DNA from: Yersinia rohdei ATCC 43380
GTDB taxonomy: Bacteria > Pseudomonadota > Gammaproteobacteria > Enterobacterales > Enterobacteriaceae
Assembly (NCBI RefSeq): GCF_000173775.1
Contig: NZ_ACCD01000017.1
Location: 1-64,000, forward strand
Direction of reading: 5' to 3'
DNA length: 64,000 bases
In this document: positions 9,313-18,275 of the stretch, piece by piece
Position numbering within the stretch: the stretch's first letter is position 1
Layout: each line of letters begins with the position of its first letter
Position numbers and translations under genes: made by a program
Notes under the pieces: generated by a model
What the model saw: the letters and a program-made list of their open reading frames with translations, nothing else
Database searches by the model: none
What the model was told of the DNA's origin: nothing

Positions 9313-10782
9313 TTAATCGCTCCAGCGGTTAGGCTGATTGTTAAGGGATAAATACAAACTCTTTTGCTGCATATAGGCCTGAATACCATGTAGCCCCTTT
9401 TCGCGCCCCAGACCACTTTGTTTATATCCGCCGAATGGCGTAGAAATCGAGAATGTCTTATAGGTGTTAATCCACAGGGTGCCGACTTCCAACAGCCCTG
9501 CCAGCGCCATTGCTCGAGGGAAATCGCGAGTCCAGATACCGGCGGCTAGCCCATAAACTGAGTCATTGGCTTGTGCTATCAGCTGTTCCTCATCATCAAA
9601 CGGCATTGCCACCAGCACTGGGCCAAAAATCTCTTCCTGACAGGTGCGGGCACGGTTGCACAGCCCCTCAATAATGGTCGGCAAGTAGTAGCTGCCCGCT
9701 GCCAATCGTGGATCGGCAGGCACTTCGCCACCAATCAGTATCCGACCACCTTCCTGCTGTGCCAGCGCCACATAGTCCGCGACACTCTGCCGGTGTTTAT
9801 CGTTAATCAGCGGGCCCAGATGGATACCCGGCTGTAGCGGATTACCAATACGCAGCCCTGCGGTCAGTTCACATAGCCGAACCAACAATGGCTGGTACAA
9901 CGAACGGTGCACAAACAGCCGTGAACCCGCGATGCAAGCCTGCCCAGCCGAGCTAAAAATACCGTAACAGATACCACGCGCAGCCTGTTCCAAGTCAGCA
10001 TCTTCCAGCACAATGGTAGGAGACTTGCCACCCAGTTCTAACGACGTGGGGATCAGTTTTTCCGCGGCCACATGCGCTAAATGACGACCGGTTGATGTGC
10101 CGCCGGTAAAGGAGATTTTTTTCACCAGCGGATGGCGCGCCAGCGCTTCACCAATCACCGAGCCCTTGCCCGGTAAAACGCTGAGCAACCCAGCGGGCAA
10201 ACCTGCCTGCTCAAATAACTCGGCCAGTTTCAACGCCATCAGCGGTGTCGCCTCTGCCGGTTTGAGCACCACCGCATTACCCGCGGCCAGTGCCGGGGCC
10301 ACTTTCTGCATTTCACTGGCAATCGGCGAGTTCCACGGCGTAATTGCCGCAATCACCCCTAGCGGTTGATACTGGCTCAGCGTCATTACTTCGGGGTTGC
10401 GCTGAGGAGGAAGCTCTCCTTCCAGCACTTCACAGGCTGCCGCGAAATAACGCGCCGTCGCCGCCGCACTCATCACCAAGCCACGGGTTTCCGCTAACGG
10501 CTTACCGTTGTCACGGGTCTGTAGTTGTGCCAAGGATTCAACCTGTTCGGTAATCAAGTCGCTGACGCGGTGCAGAATTTCCGCTCGCTGATGGGGCACT
10601 AATCCGCGCCAGGTCGGGGCCCGCCAGGCTTTTTCTGCCGCAGCAACGGCATCATTCACGTCATCGACGTTGGCTGCACGCAAACGAGCATTAACCGTGC
10701 CGTCTGCCGGAAAAACCGAACTCATCTCTTCGCCACGCCCTTCGCACCAGCGACCGGCTAGAAAAATCTTTAATGTTTCCAT
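9313..10782 (-). CDS. NAD(P)+-dependent aldehyde dehydrogenase
   Basis: Member of the classical ALDH superfamily, 489 residues from the chosen start. Visible motifs are PWNSP, the NAD-binding ISFTGGTSTGR, the catalytic general base E249 in LELGGKSP and the nucleophile C283 in SAGQACIAG. The C-terminal PFGGYKQSGLGREKG is also typical. I chose the ATG at 10782 (METLKIF) because GGGAG sits 7 nt upstream; the frame extends 8 codons further without such a site. In the operon it would oxidise a semialdehyde or aldehyde intermediate of ring cleavage. It is separated from the upstream dehydrogenase gene by an ERIC element, so its expression may depend on how that element affects the transcript. Confidence 0.93.
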   Translation of the reverse strand: METLKIFLAGRWCEGRGEEMSSVFPADGTVNARLRAANVDDVNDAVAAAEKAWRAPTWRGLVPHQRAEILHRVSDLITEQVESLAQLQTRDNGKPLAETRGLVMSAAATARYFAAACEVLEGELPPQRNPEVMTLSQYQPLGVIAAITPWNSPIASEMQKVAPALAAGNAVVLKPAEATPLMALKLAELFEQAGLPAGLLSVLPGKGSVIGEALARHPLVKKISFTGGTSTGRHLAHVAAEKLIPTSLELGGKSPTIVLEDADLEQAARGICYGIFSSAGQACIAGSRLFVHRSLYQPLLVRLCELTAGLRIGNPLQPGIHLGPLINDKHRQSVADYVALAQQEGGRILIGGEVPADPRLAAGSYYLPTIIEGLCNRARTCQEEIFGPVLVAMPFDDEEQLIAQANDSVYGLAAGIWTRDFPRAMALAGLLEVGTLWINTYKTFSISTPFGGYKQSGLGREKGLHGIQAYMQQKSLYLSLNNQPNRWSD

Positions 10783-10806
10783 GCTTTGCTCCCACCATTC
10801 AGGCAA

Positions 10807-10931
10807 TAGACCCTGAGTCTTTCAAGCCACAGCCTTGTTGGCTGCACTCCTTCACTCCAGTCACTTACCTGCTAAGCTCCTGGGGACTAACAAATTTACC
10901 GCCTAGCGACAACTTAAAATCCATTGGATGT
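10807..10931 (-). repeat. ERIC element inside the aromatic operon
   Basis: About 125 bp with the ERIC layout: on the minus strand the core reads CCCCAGGAGCTTAGC...GTGACTGGAGTGAAGGAGTGC, with CTTGAAAG near the end. This matches the well-known ERIC core (AGCTTAC...AAGTGACTGGGGTGAGCG). One end overlaps the last codons and stop of the aspartate-dehydrogenase-like gene, and the other ends 24 nt before the aldehyde dehydrogenase start. Exact borders are estimated by eye. Confidence 0.8.
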
Positions 10932-11717
10932 GAAACCACCGTCTACCAGACTGCGGCAGACCTGCACCGCGCTCAATGCCGCCAACGTCGAGGTTTTCGG
11001 GTTACTCGCCAGCGGGTTACCACACAGCTCGATCTGGAATTCACCAAACTGGCCACAAACCTGCAAACGATGGGTATTACGTTGGGTGTGGGGATCCACC
11101 TGCAAACGAACCCGCGTAGCATCCATTCCCAAACCGTGCAGCGCAATGGTCGCCGCCACATTGGCATTGGCAGGAAATAGACGCGCAGCTTCACGGGCAG
11201 AACCTTCAAAGAACACTTGGGCTTCGCTCACACTATCCAAGTTGATCAGTTTTTCTGCCAGGCTGCCGCGCCAGCTGGTCGGGCTTTTACTGGATTGATA
11301 GGTGACGCTTTCCAACCCACCTTCCCGAGCCGAGGCAAGGCCATCCATCCCCGCTACAGCACCGGATAGCACGATTAACCGCCCTTGATAGCGGGCACAA
11401 GCCTGCTGCAAACGCAGTTGCAGTGCGGCATCAGCCAACGCACCGGTGGAGATAACCGCCAACCGCCAGCCACATTTGAGTACCGCCTCACCAAACTCAA
11501 CCACGGCCTGCTGGCTGGCGCATTCCAACACCAGATCTGGCTGCCCACGACACTGATCAGGATGGGTTAATGCGTGCACGTTCCCAGCAAAGGTTTTTTC
11601 GATATCGGCATGATGGTTTTCACGTGCCACAATCCAACCGACCTCCACACCTGCCGGCAAACGTGCCAACACCTCTTTCGCCATCGCGCCATAGCCCATC
11701 ATCATGATTTTTTTCAT
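10914..11717 (-). CDS. aspartate dehydrogenase-like NAD(P)-dependent oxidoreductase
   Basis: 267 residues resembling L-aspartate dehydrogenase (NadX-type). An N-terminal Rossmann fold begins with GYGAMA (residues 8-13). The middle part has ECASQQAV (cofactor domain) and STGALAD, and the C-terminal aspartate-dehydrogenase domain has FPANANVAATIALHGLG at about 190-206. Family members reduce oxaloacetate plus ammonia or the reverse. Paralogues inside aromatic clusters may act on another amino or imino acid, so the reaction here is open. It lies 18 nt behind the divergent SDR. Its last five codons (TSNGF) and the stop fall in the end of an ERIC element, so the natural C-terminus may have been altered by that insertion. 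Confidence 0.8.
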   Translation of the reverse strand: MKKIMMMGYGAMAKEVLARLPAGVEVGWIVARENHHADIEKTFAGNVHALTHPDQCRGQPDLVLECASQQAVVEFGEAVLKCGWRLAVISTGALADAALQLRLQQACARYQGRLIVLSGAVAGMDGLASAREGGLESVTYQSSKSPTSWRGSLAEKLINLDSVSEAQVFFEGSAREAARLFPANANVAATIALHGLGMDATRVRLQVDPHTQRNTHRLQVCGQFGEFQIELCGNPLASNPKTSTLAALSAVQVCRSLVDGGFTSNGF

Positions 11718-11735
11718 CTTATCGGCCTTATCGGG

Positions 11736-12530
11736 TTACAGATGACGGTTGAAACCACCGGAAACATCCAGCGCGGCCCCGGTAGTAAAGGAGGACATGG
11801 GGGATGCCAAGAACATCAACGCTCGTGCCGGTTCTTGCGGTTTACCCAAACGCCCCATCGGAATACCACGCCGCTCGGCGATGGCTGCCGTCCACTGTTC
11901 CCAGCTTTGTTGTTTATCTTCGCGTTCGGCGAAACGTCGCCGCCATTGGCCTGATTCCACCATGCCGAGCAGGATGGAATTAACGCGGATTCCTTTACTC
12001 ACCAGCTCCTTTGACAGCGTGAGTGTCATGTTTAGCAATGCGGCGCGGGCTGCTGACGTGGCAATCATGTGCTCTTCCGGTTGCAACGCCAGCAATGAGT
12101 TCACGCAGGTTATCGAGGCAATATCTGAACGCTCCAGCGCCGGCAGAAAAGCCTGCACCGGATTAATCACACCGAATAACTTAAGCTCCGCCTCATGTAA
12201 CCAGGCTTCACGAGGCGTTTGATCAAAATGAGCGACAAATCCCTGTCCGGCGTTGTTGATCAACAGATCTACCGCACCAAAGTGATTGCAGACCTGCTGG
12301 GCAAACTGGGTAACTTGCTCAACATCCAACACGTCGCAACGCAGCGCCAGGATCTCCGCCTGCGGGAACTCCTCACGTAGACTGGCTTCGGCGCTGACGA
12401 GTTTGTCTTGATTACGACCACAGAAAGCCACTTTCGCCCCCTCGGCCAATAGCAGGCGCAGCGTTTCAAAACCGATCCCCGAAGATCCTCCGGTGACCAC
12501 CGCCACCCGGTTCTCAATCTGAAAATTCAT
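11736..12530 (-). CDS. divergent short-chain dehydrogenase/reductase family protein
   Basis: 264-residue SDR fold. The cofactor motif TGGSSGIG is at residues 13-20, NNAG at about 91-94, and the C-terminal half is typical (SKELVSKGIRVNSILLG). The active site is unusual: where ordinary SDRs have YxxxK, this protein reads TSAAR, so both catalytic Tyr and Lys are replaced. A divergent SDR branch with similar 'TSAARA' motifs exists, so the protein may still bind NAD(P) and work by another mechanism, or act as an isomerase or hydratase. Its start overlaps the hydrolase stop by 4 nt (ATGA), which indicates translational coupling within the operon. Confidence 0.85.
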   Translation of the reverse strand: MNFQIENRVAVVTGGSSGIGFETLRLLLAEGAKVAFCGRNQDKLVSAEASLREEFPQAEILALRCDVLDVEQVTQFAQQVCNHFGAVDLLINNAGQGFVAHFDQTPREAWLHEAELKLFGVINPVQAFLPALERSDIASITCVNSLLALQPEEHMIATSAARAALLNMTLTLSKELVSKGIRVNSILLGMVESGQWRRRFAEREDKQQSWEQWTAAIAERRGIPMGRLGKPQEPARALMFLASPMSSFTTGAALDVSGGFNRHL

Positions 12531-13345
12531 GGTTGGATTGTCTCCGTAAAATCCTGCAAATAACGGTTAAAAAGCTCTGGCGCATCAAGATAACTGGCGT
12601 GCCCGGCAGCATGAATCAAACGCATCGTCGCATTCTGTCGCTGTGCCAACGTTTCCGCTCCCTGAGGTGTAGTGATGCTATCTTCACTGCCACACCACAC
12701 CTGCAATGAGCCTTGATAATGCAGCAGATACGGGTTGATATCGTCATTGGCCAGCATCCACGCAGCACTGAGAAAACCGGCTGGATTAAGCCGCTGCATG
12801 CCACTGCGTACCCAAGCAATATCCTGCGGATCTGCTCCCTCACGTAACAACGCAGCGGCTCGCTGTTCGCCATAACCTTGCGGGCCCAGCGTTTCAATTA
12901 TCTGTTTACGCTGGCCATACACTTGTTGACGTTTTTCAGCCGTGGCGCTGGCATAACCCTGTGCGGGATCGGCCAGCACCAAACCAGCTACCTTGTGTGA
13001 ATTGGCCGCAGCGTAGGCGCTGGCGATCAACGCACCGAGCGAGTGCCCCACAATCAACGGCTGCGCCAGCTGCAGCCGCTCAACTAATGCTGCCAGCGCA
13101 TTGGCATAATCAGCAGCGCTCGGTTCGGTCTGTGCTAAAGCTGCACTACCGCCATAACCCGGCGCATCCCAAGCAATCAGCCGATGACCGTCAGTCAAGG
13201 CGCGATCGCTGTACTGCTTTACCCAGGAAGCCGAACCGGAGCTAATACCATGCAGCAGTATCACTGCCTGGCCGTGGCCCGCCTCACGCCAGCTCAGCGA
13301 GTAATTACCACAGTCTGCCTGCTGGCATTCAGGTAAGCCATTCAT
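12527..13345 (-). CDS. alpha/beta hydrolase (possible meta-cleavage product hydrolase)
   Basis: Alpha/beta-hydrolase fold enzyme, 272 residues. The oxyanion motif is LLHGISSG. The nucleophile elbow is GHSLGA, with a catalytic Ser. The catalytic His lies in AAGHASYLDAPE near the C-terminus, and an acidic residue (GSEDSI) precedes it. These features fit the meta-cleavage-product hydrolases that split C-C bonds in ring-fission products, but lactonases and esterases share them. The start is the ATG at 13345, which overlaps the TGA of the cupin gene by one base (TGATG). The open frame extends 27 codons upstream inside the cupin gene without a ribosome site. Next to an extradiol dioxygenase, a C-C hydrolase is the most likely role. 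Confidence 0.85.
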   Translation of the reverse strand: MNGLPECQQADCGNYSLSWREAGHGQAVILLHGISSGSASWVKQYSDRALTDGHRLIAWDAPGYGGSAALAQTEPSAADYANALAALVERLQLAQPLIVGHSLGALIASAYAAANSHKVAGLVLADPAQGYASATAEKRQQVYGQRKQIIETLGPQGYGEQRAAALLREGADPQDIAWVRSGMQRLNPAGFLSAAWMLANDDINPYLLHYQGSLQVWCGSEDSITTPQGAETLAQRQNATMRLIHAAGHASYLDAPELFNRYLQDFTETIQP

Positions 13346-13869
13346 CAGCTGCGCTTTACTTTGGACAGTGGATGATCGGCCGGGTAAGTCGGTGTCTCCG
13401 GCTTCGAAGTACCGAGCATCACGCACATTAAGGCTTCTTCTTCGCCATGGTTAAACAAACCGCGATAAATCCCCGCAGGTACCGAAATCAGGTCACGCTC
13501 TTTCAGAATGGTTTCGTAATACTCCTCACCATCCTGGATCATCAACGTGATGTTGCCCTTAAGCATGAAAAATACCTCTTCGACATCATCATGCAGGTGC
13601 AAAGGCCCTTCACACTTGGATGGCAGCACCATGGTGGAAAAGGTGAAATGCTCTGCTGGGACGGTATTGGTATCATTGACCACACCGGTCGCACCGGTGC
13701 CGATATAACGCATTTGTGCACGACGATATTTCGGGTCGTAATCGGCCTGAAACTTTAGTGCGTTCCAGTCATACTTACGGCCTTCGAACCGAGCAACACG
13801 TGATTCAATCCACTTCGCCATTGACTGATCTTGCGGCTTGATGCCGCCTTTATTCTCAACCTGGAACAT
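13345..13869 (-). CDS. cupin-domain protein
   Basis: 174-residue single-cupin protein. Motif 1 reads HLHDDVEEVFFMLKG and supplies the metal-ligand histidines and glutamate; motif 2 (PAGIYRGLFNHG) carries a histidine late in the barrel. I chose ATG 13869 (MFQVENKG) because AAGGAG lies 8 nt upstream; an in-frame extension of 8 codons has no such site. The gene lies 20 nt behind the MFS transporter and overlaps the hydrolase by one base. Cupins in aromatic clusters can be ring-cleaving dioxygenases, isomerases or small-molecule binding proteins. The sequence does not decide between these. Confidence 0.85.
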   Translation of the reverse strand: MFQVENKGGIKPQDQSMAKWIESRVARFEGRKYDWNALKFQADYDPKYRRAQMRYIGTGATGVVNDTNTVPAEHFTFSTMVLPSKCEGPLHLHDDVEEVFFMLKGNITLMIQDGEEYYETILKERDLISVPAGIYRGLFNHGEEEALMCVMLGTSKPETPTYPADHPLSKVKRS

Positions 13870-13889
13870 GTTATCTCTCCTTCGTTGCA

Positions 13890-15152
13890 TCAATACTTCT
13901 TCAGTAACGGCAGCAGAATGGCGCAGCCCACAAAGGCCATCACCACCAAGAACAGCAAGCCGTTATCCATATTGCCAGTAGAGGCGATCAACGCCCCCAT
14001 CAGCACCGGTGCCAGTGCTCCGGCAAAATTACCTAATCCATTAAACACACCGCCAGCGGTGGCACTCACTCGGCTGCTGGTCGCTTTGGCCAGCAGCGCG
14101 AAGATATTTGGCGCACCGGCTCCCCACATAAAAGTGCTGAAGGACATCGCGGCGATCACGCTGTAGGTACCTTGCAGATGCAGCACTATGCCCAAACCAA
14201 TCCCGGCACCGCACAGCGAGATAAAGCAGGCCAATGCACGACGATCCATCTTGTCCGAAAGCCAAGCCCCCACCACTTCACCCAGCAACATGGCAATAAA
14301 CGGCAGTGACGACAGGTAACCGGCATGTTCCAGATGAATGCCTTTGCCCTCGATGAGGTAGCTGGGTAGCCAGCCGTTCATGCCCCATAGATAGGTAAGA
14401 AACGCGATGTTAAACAGGCAAATCATCCAGAAATGTGGAGTACGGAATAGTTCACGACGTAATTGCTTGCGTTCGGCAATCGCCGGTTGTGGATCGGTGC
14501 TTTTTAATGGGCGAGCCACGTTCAGATGCCGCATGCCAAACAACACCAATAGCATCACTGGCAAGGTCAGAAATGCCATAAAGAAGAAGGTAGTTTCCCA
14601 GTTAAAACGGCTGAGAATAAACAGCGTGACCGGGAAGCCCAACGCCGCCCCGATGGGTGTCCCCAGTAGCCACAGCATAGTGGCACGTGCCTGCAAACGT
14701 TGCGGGAAAGCCTGCCGTACAATCGCATATGCCATCGGCAACAGCGGCCCTTCGGCAATACCCAGCAAAATACGCAACGTCATCATGGTGTGATAAGAAC
14801 GTGTCAGCCCCATCAGCACCATCAGCACTCCCCACACAACCATCATGCCGATCAATACTTTGACCGGATTTAACCTATCGCCAATGCCACTTAACAACAT
14901 TGAGGAGAAGCCGTAGGAGAACAAAAAGGCACTCATCAGTAAGCCAAGCCGGGTGGGATCAAACCCAATGCCCATAGCTTGTTGAAACCCGGCGTCAGAG
15001 AACAATGCCGCGATGCTAATTTTGTCGAAAAATGCCAACAGTACGCAGGCAAACAAGGCGGCGGGCACTGACCAACGCACGCGGGTTGGCGAATTTTCGG
15101 CAACAGCATTCCCCACCCGATTGCTCTGGGCGTCAATATCTTGCGTAGTCAT
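13890..15152 (-). CDS. MFS transporter, probably aromatic or organic acid importer
   Basis: Major facilitator protein of 420 residues with about 12 membrane segments, beginning at residue ~27 (VPAALFACVLLAFFDKISIAALF). The cytoplasmic loop GIGDRLNPVKVLIG and the matching SDKMDRRALA in the second half are MFS signature loops. The stretch GIAEGPLLPMAYAIVRQAFP resembles the anion:cation symporter branch used for galactonate, glucarate, phthalate and similar acids. Lying within the ring-degradation operon, it most likely brings in the pathway's carboxylated substrate by proton symport. It follows the ferredoxin reductase gene by 23 nt. Confidence 0.88.
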   Translation of the reverse strand: MTTQDIDAQSNRVGNAVAENSPTRVRWSVPAALFACVLLAFFDKISIAALFSDAGFQQAMGIGFDPTRLGLLMSAFLFSYGFSSMLLSGIGDRLNPVKVLIGMMVVWGVLMVLMGLTRSYHTMMTLRILLGIAEGPLLPMAYAIVRQAFPQRLQARATMLWLLGTPIGAALGFPVTLFILSRFNWETTFFFMAFLTLPVMLLVLFGMRHLNVARPLKSTDPQPAIAERKQLRRELFRTPHFWMICLFNIAFLTYLWGMNGWLPSYLIEGKGIHLEHAGYLSSLPFIAMLLGEVVGAWLSDKMDRRALACFISLCGAGIGLGIVLHLQGTYSVIAAMSFSTFMWGAGAPNIFALLAKATSSRVSATAGGVFNGLGNFAGALAPVLMGALIASTGNMDNGLLFLVVMAFVGCAILLPLLKKY

Positions 15153-15175
15153 AAAACGCTCCCTTAGATCGGGCG

Positions 15176-16387
15176 TTATTTCAGCGCCATCAGAGAAAAC
15201 TCCACATCCGCCAGTTGCTGCGGATCCAGTACCCGGCCAGTCGCTAACCAGCGCTTACCCAGCTTGATGGTGCGAGCGTCATTAAACGCCACCATTTGCA
15301 CCAGTTGCCATTCGCTGTTCAGGGTGAAAAATACCTGCGACTGAGGCGTGCGGCGCACCACATAGTGGACACCACCGGTAGGGACGCCGAGAATTTGGAT
15401 ATTGGCGTCGTATTGATCCGACCATAACCAGGCCACATCATCGTAAGGGGCGGCGGACACATCCAGCATCGCACAGGCAGTGCTGATCGCTTGATTCTGC
15501 GCATAGGCCCAAGATTGCAGACACAGGCCGAGCGTAGGATGGCGCGCCACATCGCCAGCGGCAAAAATAGCCGGATGGCTGGTACGTCCTTGCCCATCCA
15601 CTACTATCCCAGTTTCAACCCGTAATCCCGCGTTGAGCGCCAGTTCCAGATTCAGTTCTATACCGATGCCGACCACCACCAGATCAAAAGGTTGCGCCGC
15701 GCTGATGGTGCTGCCAATCCAGGCACTACCTTGGCGATCATCAAAGGTGATGTCACCGCAATCGCAATTCACCGTGACACCTTGCTGTTGATGCAATTCC
15801 AGTAATGCCTGGGAAACTTCAGCCCCCACACTGCGCATACACAGTGCTGGCTGGCGTTCAAATACTGTGACGTCGGTCCCCAGTTTACGTGCTGAAGCCG
15901 CAATCTCGAGCCCAATCCAGCCGCCCCCGACAATCGCCAGCGTTTTGCACTGCTGCAAGGCCTGCCGCAGGCGCACCGCATCATCCCAAGTACGTAACGT
16001 CATCACCCGAGGATATTTCGCCCAACAACCATCCGGCAAACGTGGTCGGCCGCCGGTTGCCAGCAGCAATTGCTCAAACTTCAGCTGACTGCCATCACTG
16101 AGCGTCACCATTTGTTGTTGACTATCAATGGATTCGGCGCGCAGCGGGCGATACCAATCGATATTCAATCCGGCTACAATTTCTTCGCTAAACAAGCGAC
16201 TGAGTGGTGTATTGCCATCCAGCAATGCCGCTTTAGAGAGCGGAGGGCGCTCATAAAAATCGTAGGGTTCGTCGCTTACTACCGTTAGCTTGCCGCTGTA
16301 GCCGCGATCGCGTAGCGTTTTTGCCGCCCAGCCACCAGCCTGACCACCACCGATGATGACAACTCCCGCACGGATTAGCTGGCTCAT
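15176..16387 (-). CDS. FAD-dependent ferredoxin reductase of the ring-hydroxylating oxygenase
   Basis: 403-residue pyridine-nucleotide reductase of the BphA4/HcaD type. The N-terminal FAD-binding motif is IGGGQAGGWAA (residues 12-22). The NAD(H)-binding motif is VGGGWIGLEIAASARK near residue 155. The second FAD motif is FAAGDVARHP near 280, and the C-terminal interaction domain begins at about 320. It would carry electrons from NADH to the Rieske ferredoxin encoded at the head of the operon. It overlaps the extradiol dioxygenase gene by 4 nt (ATGA). The oxygenase components are thus split: ferredoxin and oxygenase at the front, the reductase four genes later. Confidence 0.9.
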   Translation of the reverse strand: MSQLIRAGVVIIGGGQAGGWAAKTLRDRGYSGKLTVVSDEPYDFYERPPLSKAALLDGNTPLSRLFSEEIVAGLNIDWYRPLRAESIDSQQQMVTLSDGSQLKFEQLLLATGGRPRLPDGCWAKYPRVMTLRTWDDAVRLRQALQQCKTLAIVGGGWIGLEIAASARKLGTDVTVFERQPALCMRSVGAEVSQALLELHQQQGVTVNCDCGDITFDDRQGSAWIGSTISAAQPFDLVVVGIGIELNLELALNAGLRVETGIVVDGQGRTSHPAIFAAGDVARHPTLGLCLQSWAYAQNQAISTACAMLDVSAAPYDDVAWLWSDQYDANIQILGVPTGGVHYVVRRTPQSQVFFTLNSEWQLVQMVAFNDARTIKLGKRWLATGRVLDPQQLADVEFSLMALK

Positions 16388-17325
16388 ACCGCCCCCGGCT
16401 TCTTATTTTGGCGACGAGTATCGTGATCTATCCCGCCTTCCACTGCCCATTCGGTAAACGACACCAGTGAATGTTCCAGCTCACGTGGCTGCCAATTTTC
16501 TGTCAGATAATCATCATTGGTGTAGTACTCAAACGCGCCACCGGTTGGGCTATTGACGTACCAGAAATAGGCCGAGGAAATCGGGTGTCGCCCTGGGCCA
16601 ATAAAGGTGCTCCATTGCTCTTTATTCATCGCGATACCGCCGCCGATCACCTCATGAATATCACGCACGGTGAAGGCGACGTGGTTCAGGCCGCGTGGGC
16701 GATTAGGTAACTTCAACAGGAATAGATTGTGGTGACCGCCACGCGCCTGAGTGCGCAGGAATACGGCGCGATCGATATAACGATCTGAAACTTGGAAACC
16801 AAGAATATCGCAGTAAAAACGCTCGGTTGCTGCCAGATCGTCGACAAAGAACACCACGTGGCCGATATTGATTGGCTCAGCTTTGGCATAAACTGGGCTA
16901 GGTTGATCTATGCGGCGGACATCGCCCCACTGGTTAATCGGTGAAACCGGCAGATCAACCGCCTGCTGGGCGCTAACCCCGAAACGCAGCGTCATACCGT
17001 TAGGATCCTGACACTCCAATTCTTCGCCCACTTGGCGGAAAGCGGGCATCTTTGTCAGCAGCGGTTGTAACGCTGCCAGCGCTGCCCAGTTTTCAACTCC
17101 CCAAGTCATTCGGCGCAGGGTAGAACCGGCTTCAAACGCCGCTGGCAGCACCTCACTGTTTTGTGGGTATAACACCACGCCAGCGCCACTTAACGTGGTG
17201 AATTCACGAGACGGTTCACCCCAATGCTGCAAGGTGGGCTGTAGGCCAAAGTCCTGCATGAACTTTTCGCACGTTGGCAGATCTTCAACGCCAAATTCCA
17301 GTTTTTCGATTCCGGTTATGCTCAT
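16384..17325 (-). CDS. VOC-superfamily extradiol ring-cleavage dioxygenase
   Basis: 313 residues forming two VOC domains, at about 1-120 and 150-300, as in type I extradiol dioxygenases. The C-terminal domain retains the 2-His-1-carboxylate iron site: H156 (NIGHVVFFV), H215 (GLNHVAFTV) and E266 (GGAFEYYTN). The N-terminal domain lacks it, as is usual. The expected reaction is oxygen-dependent cleavage of a catechol-type ring beside the two hydroxyls, giving a semialdehyde or a 2-hydroxy-6-oxo acid. It lies between the IclR gene and the ferredoxin reductase gene. The 118-nt gap on its 5' side could hold a secondary promoter, although I see no clear one. Confidence 0.88.
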   Translation of the reverse strand: MSITGIEKLEFGVEDLPTCEKFMQDFGLQPTLQHWGEPSREFTTLSGAGVVLYPQNSEVLPAAFEAGSTLRRMTWGVENWAALAALQPLLTKMPAFRQVGEELECQDPNGMTLRFGVSAQQAVDLPVSPINQWGDVRRIDQPSPVYAKAEPINIGHVVFFVDDLAATERFYCDILGFQVSDRYIDRAVFLRTQARGGHHNLFLLKLPNRPRGLNHVAFTVRDIHEVIGGGIAMNKEQWSTFIGPGRHPISSAYFWYVNSPTGGAFEYYTNDDYLTENWQPRELEHSLVSFTEWAVEGGIDHDTRRQNKKPGAV

Positions 17326-17443
17326 TATTGTGCCTCACGTTATCGCTGAATACGTTTTTCAGGCATGATCAGACCCCGACCCATGATTGTCATGAGTCTT
17401 ATCCCTGCCTTAGTCAAAAAGTCAGTACGGCTGGCGGAGATGC

Positions 17444-18244
17444 CTAGCCAGCATTTGCCTGTGGAGATGCGCCTAAAAATCCAGAGATTTTCACTGCTGC
17501 GTCCCGAACTTCCATGCGTAACCGTTCGCGATCCGCTTTTGGGATTTCATCGAATGGCACCATAATGCTGACTACGGCCTCCACCTGTTGTTCACGGTTG
17601 AAAATCGGGTAAACAATCGAAGAAATGCCGTGGCGGAAGAAAGATTCACCAATCACATAGCCGCGTGCTTTATCCTGCTGCACCATCTGCCACAGTGCTT
17701 CTCGGTTGGCTGGTGTACCCGGTGCTGCATCGGGCAAAGCATCATTTGGGAATAACCGCTCAAACTCTTCGCGGCTGGTACTGGTCAATAACATGCGCCC
17801 AAGAGAGGTGCGATGCACCGGCAGACGAGTGCCAACACTGACCTGATTAATCTGCGAACCGGCGGCACTGACACGGGCGATATAGATAACATCGTGCCCA
17901 TCGCGGATTGCCAGATGGCTACTGCATTGGCTGCGATCGCGCAGTTGCTCGATGACAGGCTGGCCAGCTTGTGTGATATCCAGCGAAGCAATATATTCAA
18001 AGCCCAATCGCAGTACTTTAATCCCTAGCACGAAGGTATTGGTGCGCGTGTTACGCTCCAAAAAACCTAGATGTTCCAGCGTCTGGACTACCCGGTAGGC
18101 AGTCGCCTTTGGCATATCGACCAGGCGATGTAATTCTGCAAAAGTCATTTCCTTATTCTGCTCACTGAAGGCCAGCAGCAGTTGTAACCCACGATCCAGT
18201 CCTGGGATCAGATATTTACACGCGTGATCATCTGCCATGTCCAA
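17444..18244 (-). CDS. IclR-family transcriptional regulator
   Basis: 266 residues. The N-terminal winged helix-turn-helix lies at about 13-75 (GLDRGLQLLLAF...MPKATAYRVVQTLEHLGFL) and an IclR effector domain at 85-255. It probably controls the surrounding operon in response to the aromatic substrate or an intermediate. The overlapping palindromes before the first gene (20734-20757) fit the style of IclR-family operators. Unusually, the gene is embedded as the fifth gene and on the same strand, not divergent at one end. This implies autoregulation as part of the operon, or its own weak promoter in the 31-nt gap or upstream gene. A weak hairpin overlaps its 3' end (about 17430-17453). Confidence 0.92.
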   Translation of the reverse strand: MDMADDHACKYLIPGLDRGLQLLLAFSEQNKEMTFAELHRLVDMPKATAYRVVQTLEHLGFLERNTRTNTFVLGIKVLRLGFEYIASLDITQAGQPVIEQLRDRSQCSSHLAIRDGHDVIYIARVSAAGSQINQVSVGTRLPVHRTSLGRMLLTSTSREEFERLFPNDALPDAAPGTPANREALWQMVQQDKARGYVIGESFFRHGISSIVYPIFNREQQVEAVVSIMVPFDEIPKADRERLRMEVRDAAVKISGFLGASPQANAG

Positions 18245-18275
18245 CTCCTAAATGATTTGCCTGCCCGTCAGACAG

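Noticed and set aside
8724-9332. A 202-codon plus-strand frame opposite the ThDP enzyme gene
   Set aside because: It lies antisense to a gene with clear catalytic motifs and shows no protein-family pattern of its own.
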